Below, piece after piece: positions 32,147-41,714 of a DNA stretch of 64,000 nucleotides. Source of the stretch: Candidatus Zixiibacteriota bacterium. Lineage in GTDB: Bacteria > Zixibacteria > MSB-5A5 > WJJR01 > JAJRUJ01. The stretch is taken from NCBI GenBank assembly GCA_020051695.1, contig JAGVQM010000030.1, positions 37,551-101,550 of the forward strand, in the 5' to 3' direction. The notes below the pieces were generated by a model. That model saw nothing but the letters and a program-made list of their open reading frames with translations, was not told where the DNA came from and did no database searches. The first letter of the stretch is position 1. Each line of letters starts with the position of its first letter. A program made the translations under genes and the position numbers.

Positions 32147-34405
32147 CTACTCCACCCAGTCGGCAATGAAGATATTGGTTTCACGCGGGACTTGATTATT
32201 GCGGTTGGAGGCAAACACCAGTCTGGCCCCATCACGCGAAAACATCGGAAAGCCGTCGAATGTATCGTTATAGGTGATCCGCTCCAACCCGGTGCCGTCG
32301 ACATTGACCAGGTACAATTCGAAATTCCGTCCCTCCGGATCATCCATGTTGGAGGCAAAAATGATCCGTTGTCCGTCGGGGTGGAAATACGGGCAGAAAT
32401 TGGCCGCGCCGTTGCGGGTCACCTGATGGCGGTTGGTCCCGTCGGCGTCCATCACAAAAATCTCCATCTGTGAGGGCCGCACCATGTTTTGCGCCAGCAG
32501 TTCCTGGTATTCGGCCACCGCTTCCGGTTCCTGCGGGTGGAAAGCGCGGTAGACGATCCGCTTACCGTCCGGTGAGAAAAACGCCCCGCCGTCATACCCG
32601 ATCTGGTGGGTCAACCGCCGGACATTTCCCCCCTCCGGATCCATGACATATAACTCCAGATCGCCGTCACGCACCGAGGTAAATAAGATCGATGAGCCGT
32701 CCGGCGCATAAACCGCCTCGGCATCATAACCCGGCGCGTCGGTCAGCCGCCGCAGGTTGCCCCCGTCAGGATCGGCCGAAAAGACGTCATAATCCGCATA
32801 TAACGGCCAGACATACCCCTGATCGTATGCCGGTTTCGGCGGGCATTCGCTCGCGCCCAGATGTGTGGAACTGAAGATGAGCCGGTCGCCGCTGGGGGCG
32901 AAAAACGCGCAAGTCGTCACGCCTGCACCGGTCGAAACCAGCCGCACATTGTCCCCGGCCGAAGTCATGGTGAAAATCTGGTCGCAGCCCATCGTGTCGC
33001 GGGTGGATTGGAAAACAAGTTCCGTCCCGTCGGCGGAGAAATAGGCCTCCGCGTTCTGGCCGCCGAACGTGAGCTGCCGGAGATTTTTCAGGTGCCGTTC
33101 GCCGGGCACGCGCAGCGGATCGGTCTGCCGGCTCTCCGGCCGATAGGAACGGACGAAGTTCACCCGGTCGGCCAGCGTGGGATGATCGTACAGCCAGAAT
33201 TCGATAAACGGCGAGGGGTTCGGATTGGATAGGTTAACCGCGGCCAGTTTTTCAAAAGCGCGCGCGGCCGCCTCGCCGTCCCCGGTCCGGTCCATCCCGT
33301 ATTTGTCCGATTGGTGCTCAAAATGCCGCCAGACACCGTTGGTGATCGGCGAAAAAACAAATGAGAAAACCGAGATGAAGATCATGATCAACGGGAACGA
33401 GGCAAAATCGGACAGCCGCGCAAACCCAAACTGCCGGGAAAACCGCTTGATAATCGGCCGGATCATTAGGTTGGTCAAAAAACAAAAAAGTAAGATCGAG
33501 GCCGACGCGATGAGCACGATAATCCAGATATGGTGCAACAAATAGTGTGCCATCTCGTGCGCGACCACAAACAGGATTTCGTCGTCGGCCATCTTGACCA
33601 GTGTGTTATCATAGAAGATGATGCGTTTCGTGTCCCCCAGCCCGGTGACCATCGCGTTGAGCTTTTTGGTGTCCTTGGAGGCATCCATGACAAAGATCTC
33701 GGGGTCGGCAATGCCCCCCTCGGCCGCCAGGTCCAGCACCCGCGTTTTTAACGGCGAATCTTCCATCGGGGTGATCGTATAAAACATCGGCATGAACACG
33801 ATCGGCGCGATAACAATGATGAAAATGATAAACGGCACCGAGCCGATCCCGAACCAGGCCCACCAGCCGCGATTGTATTTGCGGATCAGGGCATACAAAA
33901 CGGCCACGGCCACGACGGCCAGCACCCAGCCGATCAACAGACTTTTCCCCAGGTCCCACAGCCAGCTCCCCACCGTATGGTTGGACAGGCCGTACTTATG
34001 TTCAAGCAGGTACCCCGAATAAAAAGAAATCGGCAACTCCAACAGGGTCGTCAACAGCAGAAAAAACAGCAGGTAAACCACCAGCGCCGGAAACCGTTTG
34101 CGGCCGATGGCCATCGCCCAGTCGCGCATCCGGGCGGACAACCCGGTAAACAAGATCAGCAGCAATACTGCCAGACTGAAACCCGTGCCGACAAAATACA
34201 GAATGTTTTTAGTATTCGAATACGCTGTCGCCCGCTCCCGCTCTTCGGGAGACATCTGCCCCCACCCCGCATCGGCCGACTGATCGCGATTAACGACCGG
34301 CGTTGATTCATCCAAGGTCTGTGCTGGAACGGCAGTGAAAACCGCCGTGCTGGTCACGAGGATTAATATCAGTGCCGTGATAATTTTTGCTTGAATCGGA
34401 CGCAT
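32147..34405 (-). CDS. M48 (Ste24-like) membrane protease fused to a TolB-type beta-propeller
   Basis: Start taken at ATG 34405, with GGGAGAAG before it and a signal-like first helix (IITALILILVTSTAVFTAV), giving 752 residues; the frame upstream is open but not protein-like. Residues 40-425 form a CAAX-prenyl-protease-type M48 metalloprotease with several membrane helices (FPALVVYLLFFLLLTTLLELPISFYSGYLLE, GSVPFIIFIIVIAPIVFMPMF), then the zinc motif HEMAH (His-283, Glu-284, His-287) and the third ligand in the region EHQSDKYGMDRTG. From about 440 to the end are six PD40/WD40-like TolB propeller blades, such as FFAPSGDRLIFSST and AVYAPDGSSILFTSVRDGDLELYVMDPEGG. The propeller may bind substrate or partner outside the membrane. 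Confidence 0.88.
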   Translation of the reverse strand: MRPIQAKIITALILILVTSTAVFTAVPAQTLDESTPVVNRDQSADAGWGQMSPEERERATAYSNTKNILYFVGTGFSLAVLLLILFTGLSARMRDWAMAIGRKRFPALVVYLLFFLLLTTLLELPISFYSGYLLEHKYGLSNHTVGSWLWDLGKSLLIGWVLAVVAVAVLYALIRKYNRGWWAWFGIGSVPFIIFIIVIAPIVFMPMFYTITPMEDSPLKTRVLDLAAEGGIADPEIFVMDASKDTKKLNAMVTGLGDTKRIIFYDNTLVKMADDEILFVVAHEMAHYLLHHIWIIVLIASASILLFCFLTNLMIRPIIKRFSRQFGFARLSDFASFPLIMIFISVFSFVFSPITNGVWRHFEHQSDKYGMDRTGDGEAAARAFEKLAAVNLSNPNPSPFIEFWLYDHPTLADRVNFVRSYRPESRQTDPLRVPGERHLKNLRQLTFGGQNAEAYFSADGTELVFQSTRDTMGCDQIFTMTSAGDNVRLVSTGAGVTTCAFFAPSGDRLIFSSTHLGASECPPKPAYDQGYVWPLYADYDVFSADPDGGNLRRLTDAPGYDAEAVYAPDGSSILFTSVRDGDLELYVMDPEGGNVRRLTHQIGYDGGAFFSPDGKRIVYRAFHPQEPEAVAEYQELLAQNMVRPSQMEIFVMDADGTNRHQVTRNGAANFCPYFHPDGQRIIFASNMDDPEGRNFELYLVNVDGTGLERITYNDTFDGFPMFSRDGARLVFASNRNNQVPRETNIFIADWVE

Positions 34406-34643
34406 GGCTTCTCCCGGGCCGACAGACAGCTTGCTCCCCCGGGGAAATGTACATATGGGGCCGGCTAAAGGGCAAACTGATTTTGCGCGGCGGACGTCCG
34501 GCCGAAACCCCGCGCGTGTGAGGACCCCTTTACTTGGGCGGCGCGTTACCCGTCTTGCGGCTGGGTTTGAAGCCGATCCGGTCAAACGGTTGACGACAAC
34601 CAAGGCAATGTCGGTCAGATATGCGGCGAGACCGCCGGACAGG

Positions 34644-36155
34644 TCAAGGTTCGGACTGCGTTTCCTGAAGCAGTGAGTCGATGATCTCGGCAAGGCGGCT
34701 TCCCAGCAGGGCGTGTCCTTCGGCAGTCGGGTGACAATGATCGATAAATAAATGTCCGTTTCCATATGTCTGAAATAACCCGACACCGTCGAGCAGCACG
34801 CCGCCTGATGAGGCAACGGCGTCAAATAACGCCCGGCGATACGGCGTTTTGATCCGCAACGAATATACATCGCGATCGACCGCTTCCTGAAGGACGGCCT
34901 GCGCGCGCTCGTTTTCCCCCATATCGTTCAGGACAATGCCCAGATTATAATAACCGGGCGCAAACATCGTATCCCGCGCCACACAGCGTTCCAAAACTTC
35001 GACGGCCCGGTCAAATCTATGCTGCCGCCAATAGGCAACGCCGAGATTATTCAGGAAAAGCGGGTCGTCGGGCGCGGCCGCGAGGCGCCCACGATAGTCC
35101 GCTTCGATACTGTCGAGCAGGCCGCTATCGGCATATGCGGCGGCGAAGACTTCCCGGACGTATTCATCGACCCGGCCGCCCGGGCGCTGGAGGAATGTCG
35201 AATCGAGACAATAGGCCACGGGACGCGCCAGATTGCGCTGGAGTTGGTCGGCCATCACCCACCGGCCGGCCGAATCGGCAAGGCGGGAAAACAGCTTAAA
35301 CTGCAGACCGGCCGGCCAGCGTAACGGGACAGGGGGATTGATGAAAACGGCGCCGGCCCCGGCTTGCCGGGACGAGTCAATTATCCTTTTTACATTGTCG
35401 CCGAACTCCTCCGCCGAAAGCCGGACTGCCGGCGTTCCGGTCGCGGGTGAACGCAAAGCGGCCAGCATCGGGGAGAGCGCGGCCCGCAACAGCCGGTAAA
35501 GGGCCAGCCGCTGTAACCTAGTCCGCATGCCCCGCGACCAGTCCTGAGCGGCAAAAATCTCCCGGTCGCTCAAATAGCCGTTAATTGCGCCGTCGTTGTT
35601 TCCCAGGTAGCACACGACCATATCCGGCTGATAGCGGAGCCCCTCGGTAAGCAGGAACCGTTTGGCCTGCTCCGAGGAATAGCCGCTGACCGCAGCATTG
35701 ATCAGCTCGATTTTTTTCAACCCGCGCCAATTATGCTGAAGCAACCCGGCGGCGACTTCGCCGAACGCCTCTGCCCGGGTGCGCAACCCCAATCCCACTG
35801 GTGAGGAATCACCCAACAGCAGGACGCGGACAGTATTCGGGGGTTTTTGTTCGTCAATCTCGTCTGCGGCAAGCAGCCCGCGAGAATTTGTCTGAAATAA
35901 AGACTGGTCCAGTCCCGGCCGGAAACGCCACAACAACAGGGGGTCAGGCTGATGGGCCCCGCCGAACGACATGAACAACGTCTGTTGCCATAATTTATAC
36001 TCGGCAAGCGCCTCGTCAAGACGGAATTCACGCAAGGTCCGCAAAGCCGTCGGCTCGATCAACCGCGCCGCCAGCTCCAATACCGCCAGGACCGCCGCCA
36101 CAATCAGGCCGGCGTATAACGGCAATCGGCGGCGCTGGATGTACGGTTGCGGCAT
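34644..36155 (-). CDS. SGNH-type hydrolase with TPR repeats inside the fold
   Basis: A 503-residue protein anchored by one N-terminal helix (LYAGLIVAAVLAVLELAARL). GGGGGGAG precedes the ATG. The SGNH blocks are LLLGDSSPVGLG (Ser near residue 117), the Gly in NAAVSGYSS, CYLGNNDG with the Asn, and FIDHCHPTAEGH at the C-terminal end with the Asp-His pair. Between them, about residues 350-425, stand two TPRs (LFLNNLGVAYWRQHRFDRAVEVLERCVA and the next). Such proteins act as esterases or acyltransferases on surface glycans; substrate unknown. It is a lone gene, 240 bases from the protease gene, in the same direction. Confidence 0.82.
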   Translation of the reverse strand: MPQPYIQRRRLPLYAGLIVAAVLAVLELAARLIEPTALRTLREFRLDEALAEYKLWQQTLFMSFGGAHQPDPLLLWRFRPGLDQSLFQTNSRGLLAADEIDEQKPPNTVRVLLLGDSSPVGLGLRTRAEAFGEVAAGLLQHNWRGLKKIELINAAVSGYSSEQAKRFLLTEGLRYQPDMVVCYLGNNDGAINGYLSDREIFAAQDWSRGMRTRLQRLALYRLLRAALSPMLAALRSPATGTPAVRLSAEEFGDNVKRIIDSSRQAGAGAVFINPPVPLRWPAGLQFKLFSRLADSAGRWVMADQLQRNLARPVAYCLDSTFLQRPGGRVDEYVREVFAAAYADSGLLDSIEADYRGRLAAAPDDPLFLNNLGVAYWRQHRFDRAVEVLERCVARDTMFAPGYYNLGIVLNDMGENERAQAVLQEAVDRDVYSLRIKTPYRRALFDAVASSGGVLLDGVGLFQTYGNGHLFIDHCHPTAEGHALLGSRLAEIIDSLLQETQSEP

Positions 36156-36254
36156 TGATTTCTCCCCCCTGCGGTCAGGTGTTGGAGAAAAGAAAACAAC
36201 TTCCGGGAGGTTTCGTCAATCCCCGATTTCCGGGGGGCGGAGATCACCGGGCAC

Positions 36255-39200
36255 TTACGCCGGGGGCTGCAGGGGAAGCCGGATAGTGAACACGGTCCCC
36301 ACACCGGGGGTCGAGGTCAGGGTAATGGCGCCCTGCGCCGCATCGATAATTTTTTTCACCACAGCCAGGCCGATGCCCGAACCCTCAGTCGTGGCCGGTT
36401 CTATCCGATAAAACAATTCAAAGACCTTCTCTCGTTTATCCTCCGGGATACCGCAGCCGTTGTCAGCGACCGTAATGATCATCGACTCGGCTTCCCGGCG
36501 CCAATCGACGGCAATCCGCGGCCGGCGCTCCTCGGGCACGGAGGCAATTGCATTCCGGAACAGATTAACCAGAACCCGTTCGAGTGCCGTCTGTGAACAC
36601 GCCAGGGACTGCGTTCCCTCCGGCCGGCGGAGCACGGCCTGGCGGCCCGGGAATGCATCCGCGACCTGGCCCCAGATATCATCGATCAACAGCGCCAAGT
36701 CGACGTCATCGACATCGACGATTCGCTCCGGGACCCGTGAATAATCGAGCAGGGACTCCACCAGCCGCAGCATTTGCGCGGCATTGGAGGAAATCCGCCG
36801 CGCCATCCCCTGCCCGGCCTCATCGATCAGCCGGGCATAGCGCCGCCGGAATAATCCGGCCAGTTCATTAATCGAGATCAGCGGTGATTTCAAATCGTGG
36901 GAAATCATGGAGACCAATGATTCCAGTTCTTCATTTTTCGCCTGAAACTTCTCGGACAATTCGCGGGCGCGCTCGTGCTTGTGGCGCAACTCGGCAACCA
37001 CATCCTCCAGGACGGCATTTGCCCGGTCCAGCGCCGCACTTTTTTCCCGCAACTGTCGCAGCATTTTTTCGCGATCGGTCACGTCGCGGGCGAATATTGC
37101 CAGGCGGTCCACTTTTCCCGCATTGTCCAAAATGGGGTAAATCGTATAGTCGAACAGCCGGCCCTGACGTTCGTCCTGAAATCGTCCCGGACGGCCGGAT
37201 TCCGCGACCTGCCGGCCGTAGGCCTTGCGCAGTTCCGCCAGCGCCCGGGGCATCGCGTCAAAGGCGCAGGAACCGATGAAGTGATCGGTGTCGACGCCCA
37301 ACAGACTGACAGCAGTATCGTTGGCCGCCAGTACCGTCCCATCGAATTTGACCAGCAATACCGAATCATGGGTGGCATTCAACAGCGCACGCGATGTTTC
37401 CTCACTGGATCGGAGCGCATCCAGCGCTTCTTTGCGATCGGTGACATCGAAGCCCTGCCCCTCCCAGCGGACACTCCCGTCCTTGCGGCGGGTCGCGCGG
37501 CAAACAATCCGCAGCCACTTGCAACGCCCCGGCGCAACACGGATACGATATTCAAAGTCCAGCGTCTCATCGGCCGCCAGGATCCGGTCCGACTCGGCCT
37601 GCAGTTGCTGCAGGTCCTCCGGCACAATCAGCCCCATGAATTTATTAATATCATTGCCGATCTGGCCCGCCAGGTCGCGGCCCAGCAGTTTTTCCAATCC
37701 CGGCCCGATATACACCGGCACCCGCCGGCCGTCGGCGTATTCATCATAGATGCAGACAATCCCGGGGATATTCTCGGCGAACGTCCGGAATTGTTCCTCG
37801 CTGCGCCGGACCGCCTCCTCGGCTGTCTTGCGTTCGGTGATATCGAGCATGATGCCGAACGCGCCGACATACCGGCCGTCATCGTTGAACCGGTGCGTCA
37901 CCGAGACCAATACCGTCTTATGGTCTTTTTGCGCGGTGATGATTTCCAGCTCGTATTGTGAGTCTTCACCCCGCCGCCGTTTTTCGGTTTCGGCCAGCAC
38001 TCTGGGTTTGTCGCTGTCGACGATATAATCGAGCAGATTTTTCCCCGTCACCGCCTCGGGCGTTTTTTCGCCGAGAATCGCGGCAAATGCCGGATTGCAG
38101 TACAGGATAATCTCATTCTCGTCGACAACACCGATGCCCTCCATCACCGAACTGAACAACTCATGGTACCGCTGTTCCGATTCGAGCAGCGCCTTTTCAA
38201 TGCGTTTGCGGTCGGTGATGTCCTGACCGACGGCCATCGCGGTGATGTCGTCGGAATCATCGGCAAACAAGGCGGAGTTGGACCAGAGAATGGTCCGGAC
38301 TTCTCCGGATTTGGTGACCAGCGGCCCCTCATAGGAGTCGCGGGGGTGCTGCCTGACCCACGTGCCGAAATCTTCAAATTTGAACGCGTGGAAACCGGGC
38401 GGAAGGAATATTTCCGGCCAGTGCCGGCCTAGGACCTCCTCCCGCGTATATCCGGTCACTTTTTCCAATTCCTTGTTGAAAACCGTAATCCGCGCCTGAT
38501 TATCCAGACATAAAACCAGACTGTTGGCGGTATCCAGAAGCGAGTGAATGAAATCGTGTTCCCGCCGCAGGTGTTCTGTCGTCCGTTTTCGCTCGGTAAC
38601 GTCCACGACTGAGACAATAATATTCGACCAGGTGCGCTCATGCCCCGGGACAATCGACAGTCGCACGTCGCTATACACCCGTTCGCCGTCAAAACGCCGC
38701 GCGACGTCCTCGCCGGCATAGACAGTCTCGCCCCGGGACAGGGCGACAATGGCTCGGCCGAGTGCCGCAAACGATTCGGGGGTCGTGATTTTCACCAGGT
38801 CCGCCAACAACTCCTCCTGGGAACCCGCGCCGAAGCGGCTGACTGCCGCCTTATTGACACCTTTCACCCGGATTAACGACCAGCAATATTCCAGTTCGCC
38901 GGGGTGTTGATTAAAGTATTCCTCCAAGTCACTCACGCCGGTTTTGGTCAGTTGGTCAATATGCGCTTTCAATCGAGACCAGTCCTCCTCGATCATCGTC
39001 ACCGGTGAGTTTTCAAACAGACTGCGATAGCGCGTCTCCTGATCGCGCAGCGCCTGCTCCGCTCGCTTCCGTTCGGTGAGATCAAGGACTATCCCGCGGA
39101 AGCCGACCGGCACCCCGTCCTGGATGATCGGGCTGGAATGCACCATCGCCGGGAAGGTACTGCCGTCCTTGCGCAAAGCAGTATATTCGTGGCCGGGGGA

Positions 39201-40826
39201 CGATCCCGCAGCCAGGATTCTCTGTCGGTTGGAAATGAGCCGCTCGGCATCCGCGGGGATAAACAATTGTGAGACGTTGACCTCATGTTCGGCGTCGGCG
39301 GCATCGTACCCAAAGGCGGCGATCCCGCACCGGTTGGCATAGGTCAACCTCCCTTCGAGGTCCATTTCGAATACGGTTTGCGGCAGCAATTCCGCCAGTT
39401 CGCGGAACTTACGCTCACTTTCGCGCAACGCATCTTTGGCCCGTGCTCGTCCGGCAGGATCCCGACAGATGCCCTGCACGGCAATGACCCGGCCTGAAAC
39501 GTCGCGGACCGCAAATTCATGCAACTCCACATAGAACGTATTATCCGAACGGTCACGCATCTCTATGGAAAAGGGGGGGAGATTCTTCCCCTGCATGATG
39601 GCCGTATTCGCCACTTCAAAGGCCCCGCGGTTGACTGGAGTATCGACCAGCCAATCGGTAAACAGCGTGCCGACGGCCTCCTCGGGAGCGATACGCCACA
39701 GGAACCTCGCAGCATCCGACACGTTCGACAGCCGGCCGTTTATATCCCGCACATAAACCAGATCGGCGGCGTTCCGCGCCAGGTTGTGGTACTGTTGTTC
39801 GAGTTCTGCCAGCCAGCGCTGTGTCGCAGTTTGATCGGTGACATCGCGCAAGAGGCCCTCGACGGCCACGGGCTGTCGGTCTGTATCATAGATGACCGTG
39901 CGCATGCCCCGGACTCGCCGGAGGGTGCCATCCTTACGCCGCACCCGAAAATCAACATTGGCCTGCTGCCGGAGGTCGTCCGTGATTTGCTGTTTTCCAC
40001 CGGACCATTTTGGCCAGAGGGCCTTGCGGTCTTCAGCCGGGACAAACATCTTCCAGAGCTTCTCAATGGGCTGGGCCAGGATAAACTGGACGGAATATCC
40101 GACCAATTCCTCGACGGCCGGATTGATATACGTTAGGGTATAGGTTGTTAAATCGACATAAAACACGATATCACCGGCGCTGGTGATCAGCCGTTGCAAA
40201 CGAGCGGTCATCCCCCCGCTGCCTTCCCCGTCGCGGACTCTGGCCAGCGTTTTTTCCGCCAGGGCGACCACCAATTCCAGGTGACGAACGGTGAGCACAT
40301 CCGGCCGCCGCCCGTCTACCGGCGTATCGACCGAGGCATAACCGATGACTGCCCCCCGGGGATCGCGGATCGGCACAAATAACTGGTCTTCCGGCTGCCA
40401 GGCCCCGTCGCCCTGCGCATGCCGCTCACTTTTGATATACCGGCCTTCCCCGGAAAGACCGATATCCAGTTCGGCGGGAATAAAATACGATTGAGAAATC
40501 TGATTGGCGGAATCCAGGACGGCCTGCCGCTTTGCGGCAGGCACGCGCCGCGCGCAACGGGCTGCAGCAACCACTTCCTCGGGCAAACCATAATGCCCGA
40601 GGGCAATAATATCTCCCTGCTCATTATGCAGCGTCAGGACGGAACGTTCGTAGAGACCCGCGCGGGCAATCGCCTGCGCCGCCACGCGCAAAGCGTCATC
40701 GGCGGTCCCGGCTTCATCCAGTCGGCGGGCCGCATCCCATAAAACCTCGACCACAAACTGGACACCAGAAGTGTTCGCCGTCCCCTGCAGGGAGGAAAAT
40801 TGATAATCGTCATCTGCTGTGGACAT
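36255..40826 (-). CDS. Multi-PAS sensor histidine kinase
   Basis: Start taken at ATG 40826 (MSTADDDYQFS) rather than the GTG at 40832, giving 1,523 residues. No signal peptide or membrane helix is seen, so it is cytoplasmic. An N-terminal GAF-like domain (about 25-190) is followed by some eight PAS/PAC units (about 200-1255), each ending in a typical DVTERK/DITDRK-type motif. A coiled coil leads to HisKA with the phosphate-accepting His-1310 in SMISHDLKSPL, then an HATPase domain with VNLFRNAIAS (N box), ADNGCGIP (G1) and EGSGIGLAVVK (G2). It signals to the response regulator coded 34 bases upstream. The ligand cannot be read. Confidence 0.93.
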   Translation of the reverse strand: MSTADDDYQFSSLQGTANTSGVQFVVEVLWDAARRLDEAGTADDALRVAAQAIARAGLYERSVLTLHNEQGDIIALGHYGLPEEVVAAARCARRVPAAKRQAVLDSANQISQSYFIPAELDIGLSGEGRYIKSERHAQGDGAWQPEDQLFVPIRDPRGAVIGYASVDTPVDGRRPDVLTVRHLELVVALAEKTLARVRDGEGSGGMTARLQRLITSAGDIVFYVDLTTYTLTYINPAVEELVGYSVQFILAQPIEKLWKMFVPAEDRKALWPKWSGGKQQITDDLRQQANVDFRVRRKDGTLRRVRGMRTVIYDTDRQPVAVEGLLRDVTDQTATQRWLAELEQQYHNLARNAADLVYVRDINGRLSNVSDAARFLWRIAPEEAVGTLFTDWLVDTPVNRGAFEVANTAIMQGKNLPPFSIEMRDRSDNTFYVELHEFAVRDVSGRVIAVQGICRDPAGRARAKDALRESERKFRELAELLPQTVFEMDLEGRLTYANRCGIAAFGYDAADAEHEVNVSQLFIPADAERLISNRQRILAAGSSPGHEYTALRKDGSTFPAMVHSSPIIQDGVPVGFRGIVLDLTERKRAEQALRDQETRYRSLFENSPVTMIEEDWSRLKAHIDQLTKTGVSDLEEYFNQHPGELEYCWSLIRVKGVNKAAVSRFGAGSQEELLADLVKITTPESFAALGRAIVALSRGETVYAGEDVARRFDGERVYSDVRLSIVPGHERTWSNIIVSVVDVTERKRTTEHLRREHDFIHSLLDTANSLVLCLDNQARITVFNKELEKVTGYTREEVLGRHWPEIFLPPGFHAFKFEDFGTWVRQHPRDSYEGPLVTKSGEVRTILWSNSALFADDSDDITAMAVGQDITDRKRIEKALLESEQRYHELFSSVMEGIGVVDENEIILYCNPAFAAILGEKTPEAVTGKNLLDYIVDSDKPRVLAETEKRRRGEDSQYELEIITAQKDHKTVLVSVTHRFNDDGRYVGAFGIMLDITERKTAEEAVRRSEEQFRTFAENIPGIVCIYDEYADGRRVPVYIGPGLEKLLGRDLAGQIGNDINKFMGLIVPEDLQQLQAESDRILAADETLDFEYRIRVAPGRCKWLRIVCRATRRKDGSVRWEGQGFDVTDRKEALDALRSSEETSRALLNATHDSVLLVKFDGTVLAANDTAVSLLGVDTDHFIGSCAFDAMPRALAELRKAYGRQVAESGRPGRFQDERQGRLFDYTIYPILDNAGKVDRLAIFARDVTDREKMLRQLREKSAALDRANAVLEDVVAELRHKHERARELSEKFQAKNEELESLVSMISHDLKSPLISINELAGLFRRRYARLIDEAGQGMARRISSNAAQMLRLVESLLDYSRVPERIVDVDDVDLALLIDDIWGQVADAFPGRQAVLRRPEGTQSLACSQTALERVLVNLFRNAIASVPEERRPRIAVDWRREAESMIITVADNGCGIPEDKREKVFELFYRIEPATTEGSGIGLAVVKKIIDAAQGAITLTSTPGVGTVFTIRLPLQPPA

Positions 40827-40859
40827 TGCCACAATGGTTCCCGCATTTCAAGGTTGCGC

Positions 40860-41387
40860 TCAGCCGGCCGTCGGCCTGGCGGCAGTTGAGGCAAGCATGC
40901 GGCCCGCCCGGCGCGCAATCATCCGGAAGCTGGATGTCTTCGACATGATCTCGACCGGATAATCGCGGCTGATCCGTCGACTTAACGCTTGGGAGAAAAA
41001 TGAGGTCATCATCAATATTGGGATCCGCCGCCCGCGGCGGCAGATCTGGTCGATGACCCACAATCCTGTATGTTTGGGCAGGCGATAATCCAAAATAAGC
41101 AAATCATATGAATTGCTCTGGAGCAGTCGGAGGCATTCCTCGGGTGAGCGGGCAACATCAACCAGCACCCCCAGGTCGGTTTCAAGATAATCGACAATCA
41201 CATCGATGTGGTCACGATTGTCGTCGGTCACCAGGACCCTTTTCCCCTGATGGGGGAATCGAGAGTTCAATACCGCAAGATCCCCGCACAAAATGCGGTT
41301 CACAACGGATGAAAATTTCGGCGGCGTCAATGCCTGTAGTGAAAGAGGGTGCCACCGCGTCTTCGGGAGGGACCTCTCACGACCCAT
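40860..41387 (-). CDS. Single-domain response regulator
   Basis: A 175-residue protein with AGGAGGAATT right before the ATG. About 45 poorly conserved residues precede a receiver domain: RVLVTDDNRDH with the acidic pair Asp-55/56, the phosphate acceptor Asp-100 in LLILDYRLPKHTG, Thr of MMTSF and Lys of IMSKTSS. No output domain follows, only a short tail, so it may pass phosphate on or act by protein contact. The histidine kinase gene follows 34 bases downstream and the two are probably co-transcribed. The spacing of switch residues is complete, so it should be active. Confidence 0.88.
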   Translation of the reverse strand: MGRERSLPKTRWHPLSLQALTPPKFSSVVNRILCGDLAVLNSRFPHQGKRVLVTDDNRDHIDVIVDYLETDLGVLVDVARSPEECLRLLQSNSYDLLILDYRLPKHTGLWVIDQICRRGRRIPILMMTSFFSQALSRRISRDYPVEIMSKTSSFRMIARRAGRMLASTAARPTAG

Positions 41388-41714
41388 AATTCCTCCTCGA
41401 TCAGTGCGGCCAGCGGGCTAACCCGATTTACCCGTCAGCCACACAGTACGGGTAACCACGAAGTACTCTACTCAAGTCTACGAGACAAACCCCTGAATCG
41501 CAAGCGCTTTTTCGTGTGCAGCCAAAACAATCCCCCACGAAAACACTAGGCAACTAACTATATCACAGAGATTTACTCAATTTAACCGGGGATAAATGAA
41601 ATATTATCATAACCTTAACGCCATCGTCCGCCTGCTTTGTTCCTCACGTGGCGCTCCGAGCACGGCAATGATTGCAGCTCTTGACTTCTGTTCGGCCCGG
41701 TTTTTATTGGAGCA
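41388..41714. other. Divergent region between the regulator and the polysaccharide locus
   Basis: About 330 bases with AT-rich parts near 41550-41615, including TATATC and AATATTAT. A TTGACT near 41681 has TTATTG 17 bases on but would leave almost no leader before rmlA. The promoter of the 22-kb plus-strand locus probably lies here but I cannot fix it. Confidence 0.4.

Noticed and set aside
34406..34870. N-terminal extension of the M48-TolB gene
   Set aside because: It overlaps the next gene and looks random; the ATG at 34405 has a ribosome site and a signal-like helix. The gap 34406-34643 shows no other feature.
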